Positions 36,641-46,664 of a DNA stretch of 50,924 nt are shown here, piece after piece. Origin of the DNA: Acidithiobacillus montserratensis (GTDB lineage: Bacteria > Pseudomonadota > Gammaproteobacteria > Acidithiobacillales > Acidithiobacillaceae). Every line of letters starts with the position of its first letter. The stretch's first letter is position 1. The DNA lies in assembly GCF_018853465.1 (NCBI RefSeq), contig NZ_JABBOU010000017.1, positions 1 to 50,924 of the forward strand. The letters are read 5' to 3'. A program made the position numbers and the translations under genes. A model generated the notes under the pieces. That model was not told the origin of the DNA. It ran no database searches and was given only the letters and a program-made list of their open reading frames with translations.

Positions 36641-39022
36641 CTAGAACTTTGCAGAAAGGCTAAAGTAAATCAGTCTCGGCGCACCCGCATAACCAACCAG
36701 GGCTCCTGCACCTAGAGGCCCGAATTGCCCAGACTTACCGCTATCCACCTGCACATACCTATTATATTTTCGGCCTAGCAGGTTCATGATTTCCAGCTTA
36801 CTGCTGACGTACTTCATCCCCATAAGGTGCACCGGCACTTTCGCACCTAAAGAAAAATTCACCAAGGTGAACGCCGGCATTTTGATATCTGGAGATGGTG
36901 CATTCGTAATAGAGTTAAACACCGCCTGCGGGCCAGTGTACGTCATCCACAACCGGGGCTCTACATCTATCCCTGCGATGTAGTTCTGGGTATATAATCC
37001 CACATTGGCCGTTTGCGCCGGCACATAAGGCAGGGGCAAACCACTGTATGATTTTCCACCTTGCAATGTATAATTGGTAAAATTTGCTTTCTCAAAGCTC
37101 AGGTTGGTAAACAGATGCAACCAATATACCGGTTCATCTTCTAAAGAAATATTCACGCCATCATAATCGGAAGTTCCCTGAGCATTGATAACCGAGTTGT
37201 CAGGCAAAGTAATAGGTATAAACTGATTCGAAAAATGCAGAAAGTACCAGTTCACACTCGCGAAGAAATTATGCAGATATGCGGCACTTTTCACATGAAA
37301 TTTCATTCCAGCCTGATATTCCTGACCCTTTTCCAGACTTAAAGCACTGGTTGGGATACTCTGAAAGACGCCACCACCATCATCTGCTGCACCTGGCGTC
37401 TTGTAAGCCACTGCATAACTGGCAAACAGCGCAAGATGATGAGTCGCTCTCCAGTTAATCGCCAACGAGGGCTCGACTTGTTCATAGCTTTTGGAGGACG
37501 CAGGAAGACTGGTATCAGCACCTTTAGGATCCAGAGCACAAGCGCTCGGCGACTCCGCACACATATTGGGGGTGTAGCGTGTTTGATAGCCGACGACGCG
37601 AACTCCGGGAGTAATGTCCAAAGACTTGATCGGTGAGATACGGTCCTGCAAATATGCCGCCACAGCAGTTGAATCAAAGGTTTTATACAAATACGTTTGT
37701 TTAAAAGCTGCTGAGGGATCATAAGTACCGTAAGGAAAATTATTATTTTCCACCGTATAACGTTCATTGATAAAGTACCCACCGTACTCCAGTTCATTCC
37801 AGGGCAGACGTGTCACAAAGCTCAACTTGTCTCCATAAGCATTAGTGTGTGGAGTATAATACTCATAATCTTCCGGAAAGAAGCGACTAATCTGGTAATG
37901 CAAACGATCACCATGACGAAACCACAGCATGTTATGCAGTTCGGTATGCGCACCAATATCAACGTTAATTTTTTGATAGATCATCCATAAGGTATTACTA
38001 TCGTCCTTATATGGTAGTGCCCGATAGAATCCGGACGTTTGTTGACTATAGAGTGGACCGGGAATAGGTTTTTTATGTACATCCTGCCCATTGATAGTAA
38101 TACCTTCAATCGGGTAAAGAAGCTGCATAAAGGGTTTGTAAGACTGTCCTTTTGCCAGATAGGCGCCCAGGCTCACATTGCCGTTCTTAAACGATTTCAC
38201 CCCTTTGAAATACCAGGCATAACTGTAACTCGACATATTACTACTGCCGAACGGTCTGACAATCGAGCCCGCTGGAGCGCTCAAGTAACTGTTGCCGGAG
38301 CTTGAACCACCCCCGATAACTGCAGCAAAGCCGTCATGCTCGCCGGTGTTGATGGCGAAGTGAATATTCTTGAAATCATAACTTCCATAGGACATGCCAA
38401 TGGCTCCACCCGCTTTTTTGGTGGGTTGCAGGGGGATGTAGTTGATAGTACCGCCGATACTATTGTACCAGCGGTTTTCCGGATTGCCGGGTCCGTAAGT
38501 GAGCTGAATGCCACTAATCAGCGATGACTGGTTGACATCCGGTGAAGCCCATAATCCAGTGGCCAGATTGGCCATAGGAACACCATCGAAAGTCGTGGCG
38601 ATACTTCCATCATCAATTGCACCACCAGGTATGTGCCAACCCTGCTTGACACCATTGATACTAATCTGGGTTTTGCCGCCGCCTGTGGCCGTATAGCCGC
38701 TGATCACATTAACCCCTGGCGCCATACTTAACATTTCATTACCGGACGCCCCTGGGCCTGCTGCTTCAATCTGCTTTCTACCAATGACTTTCTCCGCCAG
38801 ACCCGATCGAAATATCTGGCGTTTACTGGGAACTGCTGATTTTTTAGCTACATAAACTGAGGAACCATCCGCTTTGGATACTTCCCCTATATTTAAAGCA
38901 TGGTCGTCTACCGCACTTTGGGTGGGTGCGCTAACAAGCTCAGCAAGAGAGGTATCGGAGTGCAACGCACAAAGCGCGAGCAACAGGCTGGTTGTTACTC
39001 GCGAAATATTTTTTGCTGTCAT
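36641..39022 (-). CDS. TonB-dependent outer-membrane receptor
   Basis: A 793-aa receptor. A signal peptide (MTAKNISRVTTSLLLALCAL and on) precedes the plug domain, with IGRKQIEAAGPGASGNEML, MAPGVNVISGYTATGG and YGPGNPENRWYNSIGGTINY, then a beta barrel ending in LIYFSLSAKF with the terminal aromatic residue. I choose ATG 39022, 7 nt after AAGGA, over the TTG at 39040. Base composition looks more AT-rich than the flanking core genes, hinting at transfer. No tonB/exbB or siderophore genes are adjacent. A Pho-box promoter upstream suggests induction by phosphate starvation, so the substrate could be an organophosphate as well as a ferric chelate. Confidence 0.92.
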   Translation of the reverse strand: MTAKNISRVTTSLLLALCALHSDTSLAELVSAPTQSAVDDHALNIGEVSKADGSSVYVAKKSAVPSKRQIFRSGLAEKVIGRKQIEAAGPGASGNEMLSMAPGVNVISGYTATGGGKTQISINGVKQGWHIPGGAIDDGSIATTFDGVPMANLATGLWASPDVNQSSLISGIQLTYGPGNPENRWYNSIGGTINYIPLQPTKKAGGAIGMSYGSYDFKNIHFAINTGEHDGFAAVIGGGSSSGNSYLSAPAGSIVRPFGSSNMSSYSYAWYFKGVKSFKNGNVSLGAYLAKGQSYKPFMQLLYPIEGITINGQDVHKKPIPGPLYSQQTSGFYRALPYKDDSNTLWMIYQKINVDIGAHTELHNMLWFRHGDRLHYQISRFFPEDYEYYTPHTNAYGDKLSFVTRLPWNELEYGGYFINERYTVENNNFPYGTYDPSAAFKQTYLYKTFDSTAVAAYLQDRISPIKSLDITPGVRVVGYQTRYTPNMCAESPSACALDPKGADTSLPASSKSYEQVEPSLAINWRATHHLALFASYAVAYKTPGAADDGGGVFQSIPTSALSLEKGQEYQAGMKFHVKSAAYLHNFFASVNWYFLHFSNQFIPITLPDNSVINAQGTSDYDGVNISLEDEPVYWLHLFTNLSFEKANFTNYTLQGGKSYSGLPLPYVPAQTANVGLYTQNYIAGIDVEPRLWMTYTGPQAVFNSITNAPSPDIKMPAFTLVNFSLGAKVPVHLMGMKYVSSKLEIMNLLGRKYNRYVQVDSGKSGQFGPLGAGALVGYAGAPRLIYFSLSAKF

Positions 39023-39064
39023 ACGCATGTCCTTTGGCAATGATTGAATTGAACAAGGAACAGA

Positions 39065-39119
39065 AGTATAGACATGTAATATGACACTACGATTAAACTT
39101 TAATGACAGAATGATGACA
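39065..39119 (-). promoter_or_regulatory. Pho-box array and -10 element of the TonB receptor gene
   Basis: On the minus strand TGTCAT occurs at 39114-39119, 39103-39108 and 39081-39086, starts 11 and 22 bp apart; the intermediate unit is TTTAAT, a degenerate copy. A -10 element TATACT (39065-39070) follows the last copy after 10 bp. This matches the known layout of PhoB-dependent promoters, in which 11-bp CTGTCAT repeats replace the -35. The leader to ATG 39022 is about 36 nt. Confidence 0.75.
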
Positions 39120-39124
39120 CTGCC

Positions 39125-39160
39125 AAAACAAAGCCCCGGCGGAAACCCGCCGAGGCCTTT
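39125..39160 (-). terminator. Terminator of the Lpp-like gene (bidirectional)
   Basis: A 10-bp GC-rich stem at 39133-39142 and 39147-39156 with one mismatch is followed on the minus strand by TTTGTTTT. A TTTT lies on the other side too. It isolates the lipoprotein gene from the TonB receptor gene. Confidence 0.85.
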
Positions 39161-39182
39161 TCACATCTACTACAGCGATAAA

Positions 39183-39488
39183 TTACTTCATCATCGCCTT
39201 TTTGAACATGCGCTCTACCTTCTCATTGGCTTCTTCAGCCTTCTGGTTGGCAGCATTGGCAGTGCTCATGGCCTGATCAGCCGTGCTCTGCGCGGCATTG
39301 GCCTTGCTCAGGGCGTCGGTAGCCGTGCTCTGCGCGGCATTGGCCTTGGCAAGAGCCTCGTTGGCAGTGGACTGCGCGGCGTCGGCCTTGGCAGAAACCT
39401 TGGCGAGGTCAGAACTGGTAGCGCAACCGGCCAGGCCCAAGGGCAAAATCAGCGCAGTTACTTTCAAAGCGGTGGTGAACTTGCTCAT
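39183..39488 (-). CDS. Lpp/OprI-like alanine-zipper lipoprotein
   Basis: A 101-aa outer-membrane lipoprotein. The signal MSKFTTALKVTALILPLGLAGC ends in the lipobox LAGC, then come about 65 residues of alanine-rich heptads (repeated KANAAQSTA and ADAAQSTANEAL) and a C-terminal FKKAMMK whose last lysine could be linked to peptidoglycan as in Lpp. I start at 39488 after GGAGAC; the longer frame from 39644 adds an unrelated hydrophobic stretch. It is likely an abundant envelope structural protein. Confidence 0.88.
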   Translation of the reverse strand: MSKFTTALKVTALILPLGLAGCATSSDLAKVSAKADAAQSTANEALAKANAAQSTATDALSKANAAQSTADQAMSTANAANQKAEEANEKVERMFKKAMMK

Positions 39489-39758
39489 AGCAGTCTCCTT
39501 TGTTGGGTTGGAAAACGAGCAGATGAATAATAGCCAAAAAAACAACAATACACCAGCACCATTTATGCTATTACGTCGCACTGGCCGCATATTATCTGCA
39601 AGACCGGCAACCCCCTGCTTCGGACATCGCCAACCACCACGCAACCATTTGTTATTAAATAATTAAAATTATCTTCTTGATTTTTCCATTATTTTTTATA
39701 AAATATTGTTCCGTTTGATGATTTGAGAAAGTAGTCTTACTCAAAATCGGAGAGATGA
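39489..39758. other. AT-rich divergent intergenic region
   Basis: This 270-bp gap separates the lipoprotein gene (leftward) from the secreted 3D-domain gene (rightward). The part 39655-39715 is strikingly AT-rich. An inverted repeat TTTGAG-N12-CTCAAA lies at about 39722-39745, just before the ribosome binding site of the rightward gene. A TATTAT sequence near 39528 could be the -10 element of the lipoprotein gene. No gene is seen. Confidence 0.4.
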
Positions 39759-40340
39759 ATGCTTAAAAGCCTATCCACCGGCGTGGGGGTCGCCCTGATA
39801 GCTTTGCTTTTACCCAATGCCCTGGCCCTGGATCCTTCCGGATTACCCGCCGGCATACTCACTCAGATCGCGCAAAAAAAGCTCGCCAGGACTGATCCTG
39901 CCCATCCAGATGCTCTGGAAAATACCGGAGATCAGCCGCATCAACAGACAGAAACTCCTGACAACCCCGGAGATGGAGCGTTGATCGCCCGCCATCAGGT
40001 TTTTTATTTGCGCCGGGTGACGGCATATAATGCCCTTCCCAATCAAACCAATGGAAATCCAGGCATGTCTGCCTGCGGACCCACTCGCCCGGATCAGATT
40101 GCCTTGTCCCCGGATCTTTTCCTGCGTAGAAATGGCAGTAACCGCTGCGGTGAAAAAATCGACATCATTCTTCCCTCGGGCACCATCATTCATGGTGTGG
40201 TCTGGGATACCATGAGCCCACGCTTCCACATGGCTGCAGACATCCTGATGGGCAGCGTGCAACAGGCCCTGGATTTTGGGGTCAGGCAAGCCCGCTTACG
40301 CTTTGTCCACGCCTATCACAGCGCCGCGCACGGCGTCTGA
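39759..40340 (+). CDS. Secreted 3D-domain (double-psi beta-barrel) protein
   Basis: A 193-aa exported protein. After a signal peptide (MLKSLSTGVGVALIALLLPNALA) and a linker, the C-terminal 110 residues contain VTAYNALPNQTNGNPGMSAC, QIALSPDLF, CGEKIDIILPSGTIIHGVVWDTM and FHMAADILM, the order seen in 3D/RlpA-like barrels. The aspartates of the 3D signature are partly replaced (DTM and AADIL remain). Relatives are cell-wall lytic or glycan-binding. Two cysteines could form a disulfide. GGAGAG precedes the start. Confidence 0.65.
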   Translation: MLKSLSTGVGVALIALLLPNALALDPSGLPAGILTQIAQKKLARTDPAHPDALENTGDQPHQQTETPDNPGDGALIARHQVFYLRRVTAYNALPNQTNGNPGMSACGPTRPDQIALSPDLFLRRNGSNRCGEKIDIILPSGTIIHGVVWDTMSPRFHMAADILMGSVQQALDFGVRQARLRFVHAYHSAAHGV

Positions 40341-40348
40341 GCTTTTAT

Positions 40349-41677
40349 TCAGAGGGGCCCGGCAGCCATCAGCGCCTCTATGTCGGCGATTTTCTTGGGA
40401 ACCGATTGCGAAAGAATTTCCGGCTCGCCCGCAGTCACTACCACGTCATCTTCAATGCGAATGCCGATTCCCCGCCATCTTTCCGGCACGGATGGATTGG
40501 CTGGTGCGAAATACAGTCCCGGCTCAACAGTCAACACCATACCTGGTTCCAGTGGCCGTGAGGACTTGTCGGCGCGACGATACTGCCCGACATCGTGCAC
40601 ATCCAGCCCCAACCAATGTCCGGTGCCATGCATGTAGAAGGCCTTGTAGGCGCCCTGATCGATCAGCGCATCACGACTGCCGGTGAGGATTTTCAGGTCA
40701 CGCAACCCATCCACCAGCACCTTGACGGCCTCATCATGATAATCAGAAACCGGACGACCCGCCCGCACTGCAGCAATTCCGGCTTCCTGTCCTGCCAACA
40801 CGATTTCATAGATTTCGCGCTGGGCCGGACTGAACTGACCGTTGACCGGAAAAGTCCGGGTAATATCTCCTGCATAACCCGCAATCTCTGCACCAGCATC
40901 AATCAGGACCAGATCACCATCCCGTAATTCAGAGTTATTTTCGGTGTAGTGGAGAATACAGCCGTTTTCACCCCCTCCGACAATGCTGGGATAAGCCACA
41001 CTGGGTGAGCCCAGACGCCGGAAAACATGCTCCACTTCTGAACAGAGGGCATACTCCATCATTCCGGGTTGGCATTGGCGCATGGCATGCCGATGTCCTG
41101 CGCCACTGATGCCTACGGCAGCCCGCATACATTCCAGCTCCGTCGCATCTTTTAATAAACGCATTTCGTGAATAAGGCTACCGACATCAACAACCTCTTG
41201 AGGATAGCGTATACCCTGACGCGTTTTGCTTTTAGCCAGATTGCGCCAGTGCATCACTCTGGCATCAAAATCGCTGCTCTGGCCCATGGGATAGAACAAC
41301 AATTCCCGATTTTCCAGCAACCCGGGCATCTGCTCGTTCAGGTCATGGATGGAATAACATTGATCCACCTGGCATTGACTGAGCGCTCCTTCCAGGCCCG
41401 CACGCCGTCCATCCCAGGTTTCCCGGGCTGGGTCACGGGGGCGACAGAACAGGATCTGCTCTCCGTCAGGATGACCGGGAACCAGTACCAGTACGGCTTC
41501 GGGTTCATTAAAGCCAGTAAGGTACAAAAAATCACTGTCTCCCCGAAAGGGATATTGCACATCGCTGTTACGCTGCTTGGGAAGAGCGGTAGGAATAATC
41601 GCCACAGAGGCGTCATGCATTTTCTGCATGAGCTGGCGTCTGCGGGAAACATAATCGGGAGTAGGTAATTGGGTCAT
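40349..41677 (-). CDS. pepP: Xaa-Pro aminopeptidase
   Basis: A 442-aa M24 metallopeptidase that removes N-terminal residues before proline. The AMP_N domain (about 5-130) is followed by the pita-bread domain with metal ligands in DAGAEIAGYAGDITRTF, HGTGHWLGLDVHD, TVEPGLYF and IRIEDDVVVT. AGGAG lies 9 nt before the ATG, in the loop of a small GGGGC/GCCCC hairpin. It is convergent with the 3D-domain gene. It is not linked to ubiH/visC genes as in E. coli. Confidence 0.95.
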   Translation of the reverse strand: MTQLPTPDYVSRRRQLMQKMHDASVAIIPTALPKQRNSDVQYPFRGDSDFLYLTGFNEPEAVLVLVPGHPDGEQILFCRPRDPARETWDGRRAGLEGALSQCQVDQCYSIHDLNEQMPGLLENRELLFYPMGQSSDFDARVMHWRNLAKSKTRQGIRYPQEVVDVGSLIHEMRLLKDATELECMRAAVGISGAGHRHAMRQCQPGMMEYALCSEVEHVFRRLGSPSVAYPSIVGGGENGCILHYTENNSELRDGDLVLIDAGAEIAGYAGDITRTFPVNGQFSPAQREIYEIVLAGQEAGIAAVRAGRPVSDYHDEAVKVLVDGLRDLKILTGSRDALIDQGAYKAFYMHGTGHWLGLDVHDVGQYRRADKSSRPLEPGMVLTVEPGLYFAPANPSVPERWRGIGIRIEDDVVVTAGEPEILSQSVPKKIADIEALMAAGPL

Positions 41678-41799
41678 GGGGCATATCTCCTATGGCCCCA
41701 TGATGCCACAAACGCGGTTGGGTTAAAAATAATTACCCGTTACAAGCCGCAAAACGTGACTATCGCAGGTACATCACTGCATGCAATGGGCTCCGAGAC

Positions 41800-42153
41800 C
41801 TAGTGCATGGCCGCTTCGACTTCCTTGGCAAAAGCCGGATCCGTCTGGGTCTGCTTGAGCATATTCGAATACTCTGCAGCGCTCAGGTGATTACTCTCCA
41901 GCACCTTGTCCACTTTTTGCATATAGGACTTTTTGACCGCATCCTGCTTTGCCTTGCTGACACCTTTCTGACTGATTTCAGCATGCGCCTGCTCATTCAA
42001 CGGCTTGATCTGTTGCACCGCATGGGCAAAATCTTTCACTTGGGCAGGGCTTGCCGTCGTGGCGGCAAAAGCCATGCTGCTGCCCAATCCCACAACACCC
42101 AACGCTGCCAGCACAAGACCGGAACGAAGGGACTGAATCAATGAGTTACGCAT
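41800..42153 (-). CDS. Exported DUF4168-type protein
   Basis: A 117-aa protein with a signal peptide (MRNSLIQSLRSGLVLAALGV and on, cleavage probably after AFA). The mature part has the DUF4168 pattern: QVKDFAHAVQQIKPLNEQAH, then a basic helix and a final helix with NMLKQTQTDPAFAKEV. Function is unknown; it is expected in the periplasm. The start at 42153 follows GAGGAG; a frame start at 42174 does not. Confidence 0.75.
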   Translation of the reverse strand: MRNSLIQSLRSGLVLAALGVVGLGSSMAFAATTASPAQVKDFAHAVQQIKPLNEQAHAEISQKGVSKAKQDAVKKSYMQKVDKVLESNHLSAAEYSNMLKQTQTDPAFAKEVEAAMH

Positions 42154-42277
42154 GCTATTTCTCCTCTTGGACAAGCAAAATAAACGACATATATCAGTAT
42201 ATTATGTGAACACTTGGCAAACACACAGTCGCTACCCTAACGGCTCCCAAGCGATTTTGCAAGCCGTCCCAATCACT

Positions 42278-43627
42278 CTAAAATGCGGCATCCATGGCGT
42301 CCCCGAGACGCAACGCCGCAGTGATCCTGAAATTGTCAGGGGCCGGCAACTGATCACTACGCGGCATTATTGCTCCGGTGAAACCCAGCTTGACGGCCTC
42401 ACGAATACGTCCCTGGGCATCGGCGACGGGTCGTACTTCTCCTGCCAGACCCAATTCACCAAAAACCACCCGCCGACCTGTCAGTGCCTTGTTGCGAAAG
42501 CTACTCAATAAAGCCAACGCCACCGCCAGATCCGCAGCAGGCTCATTGACCCGGATACCTCCGGCAATATTGACGAACACGTCTTGATCAAAAAACTGGG
42601 TATCCCCATGGCGGTGCAAAATTGCCAGCAGCAAGGATAAGCGATTGGGATCCAGGCCAATGGCCACCCGGCGGGGATTCGCCAGAGGGCTGGGGGTCAC
42701 CAGCGCCTGCACCTCGACCAACAGCGGACGGGTGCCCTCCTGGGTGGCCAGGACGACGCTGCCAGACACTGGTTTTTCATGTTGAGAAAGAAACAATTGG
42801 GAGGGGTTGGCGACCTCTTTGAGCCCCGCTTCCTGCATCTCAAAAACTCCCAGTTCATTGGCGGCTCCAAAGCGGTTCTTGATGGCGCGGACTATCCGGT
42901 AAGGACTACCCGCTTCACCTTCAAAATACAATACGGTATCGACCATATGCTCCAGCACACGCGGGCCGGCAATGGCACCCTCCTTGGTGACGTGCCCGAC
43001 CAACCAGAGGGTCGTGGCGCTGGCTTTGGCAAAACGTACCAGACGCGCCGCACATTCCCGCACCTGGGCTACCGATCCGGGCGCCGATTGCAGACTGTCG
43101 GTGTACAGGGTCTGGATGGAGTCCACCAGCAATAAATCGGGTCTTTCTGCTTGAAGCAGGACTTCGAGGGCTTCCAGATGGTTTTCTGCCAGCACCCGCA
43201 GCGGGCTCCGGGCGACACCCAGGCGTTGCGCGCGCATAGCCACCTGGGCGGCAGACTCCTCTCCGGTCACATAGAGCACCCGGCTGTTCAGGCTCAGATG
43301 ATGGGCGGTCTGCAACAGCAGGGTGGATTTGCCGATACCCGGCTCGCCGCCGAGCAATATGGCCGCCCCCGGCACTTGCCCGCCGCCCAGTACCCGGTCC
43401 AGTTCCTGCAATCCCGTTGAGCGACGCTCCAGATCTTCCAGAGGGACGGCATGGAGAAACTGCGGTGGGCTGGCATTACTGAAAGCTGTTTGCGTACGCA
43501 GACTGCTTTTTTCAACCCGCTGTTCTACAAAACTGTTCCAGGCACCACAATCCGGACAGCGGCCCAGCCATTTGCTGCTGTTACTGCCACAGTCCTGACA
43601 GACGAACACGTTTTTATCCCGGCTCAT
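42278..43627 (-). CDS. radA: DNA repair protein RadA
   Basis: A 449-aa RecA-related branch-migration protein. The zinc finger has Cys10, Cys13, Cys24 and Cys27 (CQDC and CPDC). Walker A is [17 protein letters not shown] is the RadA-specific motif, and a Lon-like C-terminal domain has [14 protein letters not shown]. The ATG at 43627 overlaps the alr stop (ATGA); frame upstream of this is the shadow of alr. Confidence 0.96.
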   Translation of the reverse strand: MSRDKNVFVCQDCGSNSSKWLGRCPDCGAWNSFVEQRVEKSSLRTQTAFSNASPPQFLHAVPLEDLERRSTGLQELDRVLGGGQVPGAAILLGGEPGIGKSTLLLQTAHHLSLNSRVLYVTGEESAAQVAMRAQRLGVARSPLRVLAENHLEALEVLLQAERPDLLLVDSIQTLYTDSLQSAPGSVAQVRECAARLVRFAKASATTLWLVGHVTKEGAIAGPRVLEHMVDTVLYFEGEAGSPYRIVRAIKNRFGAANELGVFEMQEAGLKEVANPSQLFLSQHEKPVSGSVVLATQEGTRPLLVEVQALVTPSPLANPRRVAIGLDPNRLSLLLAILHRHGDTQFFDQDVFVNIAGGIRVNEPAADLAVALALLSSFRNKALTGRRVVFGELGLAGEVRPVADAQGRIREAVKLGFTGAIMPRSDQLPAPDNFRITAALRLGDAMDAAF

Positions 43628-44718
43628 GGACCCAGCCTGCGCGGCACCCGCATCTGAATACGGCAACTCATTTCGTAAGGAATGGTATCCAGACCCGCAG
43701 CCATGAACTCCAGCGCAGGACCTCCGGCACCCATCAAATGCACCACGCTGCCAATATCTGCCTGAATATGGGTAATATCGACAAAGAGCATGTCCATACT
43801 TACACGCGCCAGCGTCCGGGTTGGCTGGCCGGCCACTGTTACCGCTGTGTCCGTCCCCAACTGACGGGGATAACCATCGCCGTAGCCCGCCGCAACCACG
43901 CCGACCCGACACGCCGCCGGAGCCTGCCAGGTGGCACCATAACCCAACCATTCACCCGCCTGGAGCTGGCGCGTAGCGACAATCTCGCTGCGCCAGGAAA
44001 GTACAGGTTGCAGGCCGATATCAATCCCGTTCCGGTCGGCAAAAGGAGACAATCCGTAGAGCATCAACCCCGGACGCACCCAGTATTGATGGGCTGCGGG
44101 CAAGGCCAGAACAGCGCCTGAATTGGCCAGACTATGCTGCCCCAGGGTCTGCCCGGAAAAGCTCTGCAGCGCCTGGTCAAAAATCCCGATCTGTTGCGCA
44201 TTAAAAGGATCTTCCGGATGATCCGCGCGGGCCAGATGACTCATCAGCCCCAATACCTGCCAGTGTGGGTAGACCTGCAGTTTCGCGAAAATTTCCGCAA
44301 GGCGCTCGGGCGCAAAACCCAAACGATGCATTCCCGTATCCACCTTGATGAAAACCTGCAGGTCCTGCTGCGCCGCCCGATTTTCCAGCCAGCGTAACTG
44401 ACGGTCTTCATGAATGACCAGCCAATATCCCCTTTCTGCAGCCACAGATACTTCTTCGGCGGCAAAGGGGCCGCCCAGCAGGCAGATGGGCTTGCCCAGA
44501 TTCAAGGCATGGATGGTTTCGGCTTCTTCCAGGGAAGCCACAGCAAAGGCATCCACTCCGGCAGCAGCCAGGACCGGGGCACACAGCTGCACATCATGCC
44601 CGTAGGCATTGGCCTTGACTGCCGTCATGATTCTGGAACGGGGCGCGTGGTCCCGGGCCACACGGAGATTATGGGCCAGAGCAGAGCGGGAAATTTCAGC
44701 GACAATCGGACGGGTCAT
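43624..44718 (-). CDS. alr: Alanine racemase
   Basis: A PLP enzyme making D-alanine for peptidoglycan. The PLP lysine is Lys35 in VKANAYGHD, and [12 protein letters not shown] and [10 protein letters not shown] are conserved segments, the latter near the C-terminal tyrosine domain. I start at 44718 ([10 protein letters not shown], 364 aa); an ATG four codons earlier at 44730 is also possible, and no ribosome binding site decides between them. It follows dnaB after about 60 bp and overlaps radA. Confidence 0.95.
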   Translation of the reverse strand: MTRPIVAEISRSALAHNLRVARDHAPRSRIMTAVKANAYGHDVQLCAPVLAAAGVDAFAVASLEEAETIHALNLGKPICLLGGPFAAEEVSVAAERGYWLVIHEDRQLRWLENRAAQQDLQVFIKVDTGMHRLGFAPERLAEIFAKLQVYPHWQVLGLMSHLARADHPEDPFNAQQIGIFDQALQSFSGQTLGQHSLANSGAVLALPAAHQYWVRPGLMLYGLSPFADRNGIDIGLQPVLSWRSEIVATRQLQAGEWLGYGATWQAPAACRVGVVAAGYGDGYPRQLGTDTAVTVAGQPTRTLARVSMDMLFVDITHIQADIGSVVHLMGAGGPALEFMAAGLDTIPYEMSCRIQMRVPRRLGP

Positions 44719-44780
44719 GATCGTTATCATACCCCAAGGCAGGCTGAAAACCCGAGTAAAAATTCCGGAAAACGAAAAAG

Positions 44781-46154
44781 CTAGTGGGGGTAGTCGCCAC
44801 CCGTCGGGGCATAATTTTCAAAGCGGGTGTACTCTCCGAAAAAGCTCATTCGCACGGTACCGATGGGGCCATTGCGCTGCTTGCCGATAATCACTTCGGC
44901 AATACCCTTCACTTCTTCGTTGTCCCTGTTGTACACCTCATCCCGATACAGGAACAAAATCAAATCGGCATCCTGCTCAATGGCGCCTGACTCGCGCAAA
45001 TCCGACATCTGCGGCCGCTTTTCCGTACGGTTTTCCAGACTGCGATTGAGCTGGGACAGGGCAATGACCGGAATGGCCAACTCCTTGGCGAGGGCTTTCA
45101 GGGAACGGCTGATTTCGGAAATTTCGGCCACCCGGTTATCGCCCCGGCCGGGAACCTGCATGAGCTGCAGATAATCCACGACAATCAGATCGAGGCCCTG
45201 TTCCCGCTTCAGACGCCGCGCCCGGGAACGCAAATCTGCCGGCGACAGAGCCGCCGAATCATCAGCAAAAAGCGGAGCCGTACCCAACTCGCCGATGGCG
45301 TGGGCCAATCTCGGCCAATCGTCGTTGCCGAGGGTGCCGTTGCGCAGCCGGTGCTGGTCTACCCGCCCCCGGGACGACAGGGCGCGCAGAACAATTTCGT
45401 CGGTAGGCATTTCCATGCTGAATACCAGCACGTTTTTACCCTCCACACAGGCCACATGCTCAGCAATATTCATGGCAAAAGAGGTTTTGCCCATACTGGG
45501 ACGTCCCGCCACAATCACCAGTTGGCCGGGATGCATGCCGGAGGTTTTTTCGTCCAGATCGACGAAGCCGGTAGCCAGACCGGTAACGCCTTTTTTTTCG
45601 CGGGCGATAGCCTCAATACGGTCAATGACGGCGGGCAGGGCCTCTTTCAACTGCAAAAACCCTTTGCCAGCCCGCTGCTGGCCTTCGGCCAGACGAAAAA
45701 CCCGACTTTCGGCTTCATCCAGCAGGGCATGGGCAGCCCGGCCTTCGGGTCGGTAGGCCAATTCGGCAATTTCCCGACCAACCCGAATCAGCTCACGCAA
45801 AACAGCCCGCTCCCGGACAATGCGGGCATAGGCCAGGACATTGGCGGCAGAGGGAGTTTCATTGGCGAGCAGAAGCAGATATTGAACGCCGCCCGCATCG
45901 GCGAGCTGTTCGTGATCCTGCAAGGTCTCGGACACCGTGACCGCATCTACCACGCGCCCGGCATTGAGCATATCGTGAATCGTCTGGAAAATCAGGCGAT
46001 GACGACGTTCATAAAAATCTTCGGCAGCGACAGCTTCCATGACCTGATCCGCAGATTCCGGATCAATCAGCAGCGCGCCAATCACCGATTGCTCGGCTTC
46101 AATGGAATGGGGCGGCGCTTTTACACCAGCGCCGTAGTCATCCCCTTCATACAA
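44781..46154 (-). CDS. dnaB: Replicative DNA helicase DnaB
   Basis: The 457-aa hexameric replication helicase. The N-terminal domain begins [19 protein letters not shown], the linker is followed by Walker [14 protein letters not shown], and [11 protein letters not shown] is Walker B. No intein is present at the usual P-loop site. Gene order rplI-dnaB is conserved. Confidence 0.97.
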   Translation of the reverse strand: MYEGDDYGAGVKAPPHSIEAEQSVIGALLIDPESADQVMEAVAAEDFYERRHRLIFQTIHDMLNAGRVVDAVTVSETLQDHEQLADAGGVQYLLLLANETPSAANVLAYARIVRERAVLRELIRVGREIAELAYRPEGRAAHALLDEAESRVFRLAEGQQRAGKGFLQLKEALPAVIDRIEAIAREKKGVTGLATGFVDLDEKTSGMHPGQLVIVAGRPSMGKTSFAMNIAEHVACVEGKNVLVFSMEMPTDEIVLRALSSRGRVDQHRLRNGTLGNDDWPRLAHAIGELGTAPLFADDSAALSPADLRSRARRLKREQGLDLIVVDYLQLMQVPGRGDNRVAEISEISRSLKALAKELAIPVIALSQLNRSLENRTEKRPQMSDLRESGAIEQDADLILFLYRDEVYNRDNEEVKGIAEVIIGKQRNGPIGTVRMSFFGEYTRFENYAPTGGDYPH

Positions 46155-46180
46155 GATCGCTGCCTCGACCGGTCTGGAAA

Positions 46181-46633
46181 TCAGGCCCGCTCGACAAACA
46201 CCATGACATCCAGCTCAACTTCAGGATGCAGATGGACCCGTGCCGGAAATTCACCAATCCGCTTGATGGGACCGTCCACCAGGCGGATTTCGGTATGGGA
46301 CACTTCATGCCCCTGAGCCTTGAGAGCAGCACTGATATCATGCAAACCCACGGAACCGAACAGGCGGCCATCTTCACCCGCCTGCAGGGCAATTTTTACC
46401 ACGGCCTCCGCCAGGGCGGCAGCGCGCTGCTGAGCAGCCTGCAGACGTTCCATTTCAACCTGCTCCAGGGCAGCCTTGCGCTCGGCAAATTCTTCCAGAT
46501 TGCGCTGGTTGGCGACTACCGCCTTGCCTTGGGGCACCAGAAAGTTACGTCCATAGCCGGGTTTGACTTCAACCACATCGCCCAGACGACCTAATTTGTT
46601 AATCCGTTCCAGCAAAATTACTTTCATCTTCAA
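46181..46633 (-). CDS. rplI: 50S ribosomal protein L9
   Basis: A 150-aa protein with MKVILLERINKLGRLGDVVE and KPGYGRNFLVPQGKA (with an extra MK at the start), a long central helix and the C-terminal domain with FGSVGLHDI. It is part of the rpsF-rpsR-DUF2232-rplI operon. Confidence 0.97.
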   Translation of the reverse strand: MKMKVILLERINKLGRLGDVVEVKPGYGRNFLVPQGKAVVANQRNLEEFAERKAALEQVEMERLQAAQQRAAALAEAVVKIALQAGEDGRLFGSVGLHDISAALKAQGHEVSHTEIRLVDGPIKRIGEFPARVHLHPEVELDVMVFVERA

Positions 46634-46664
46634 AATCCTCCCAAAAATCCTTGCAAAACGTTCC

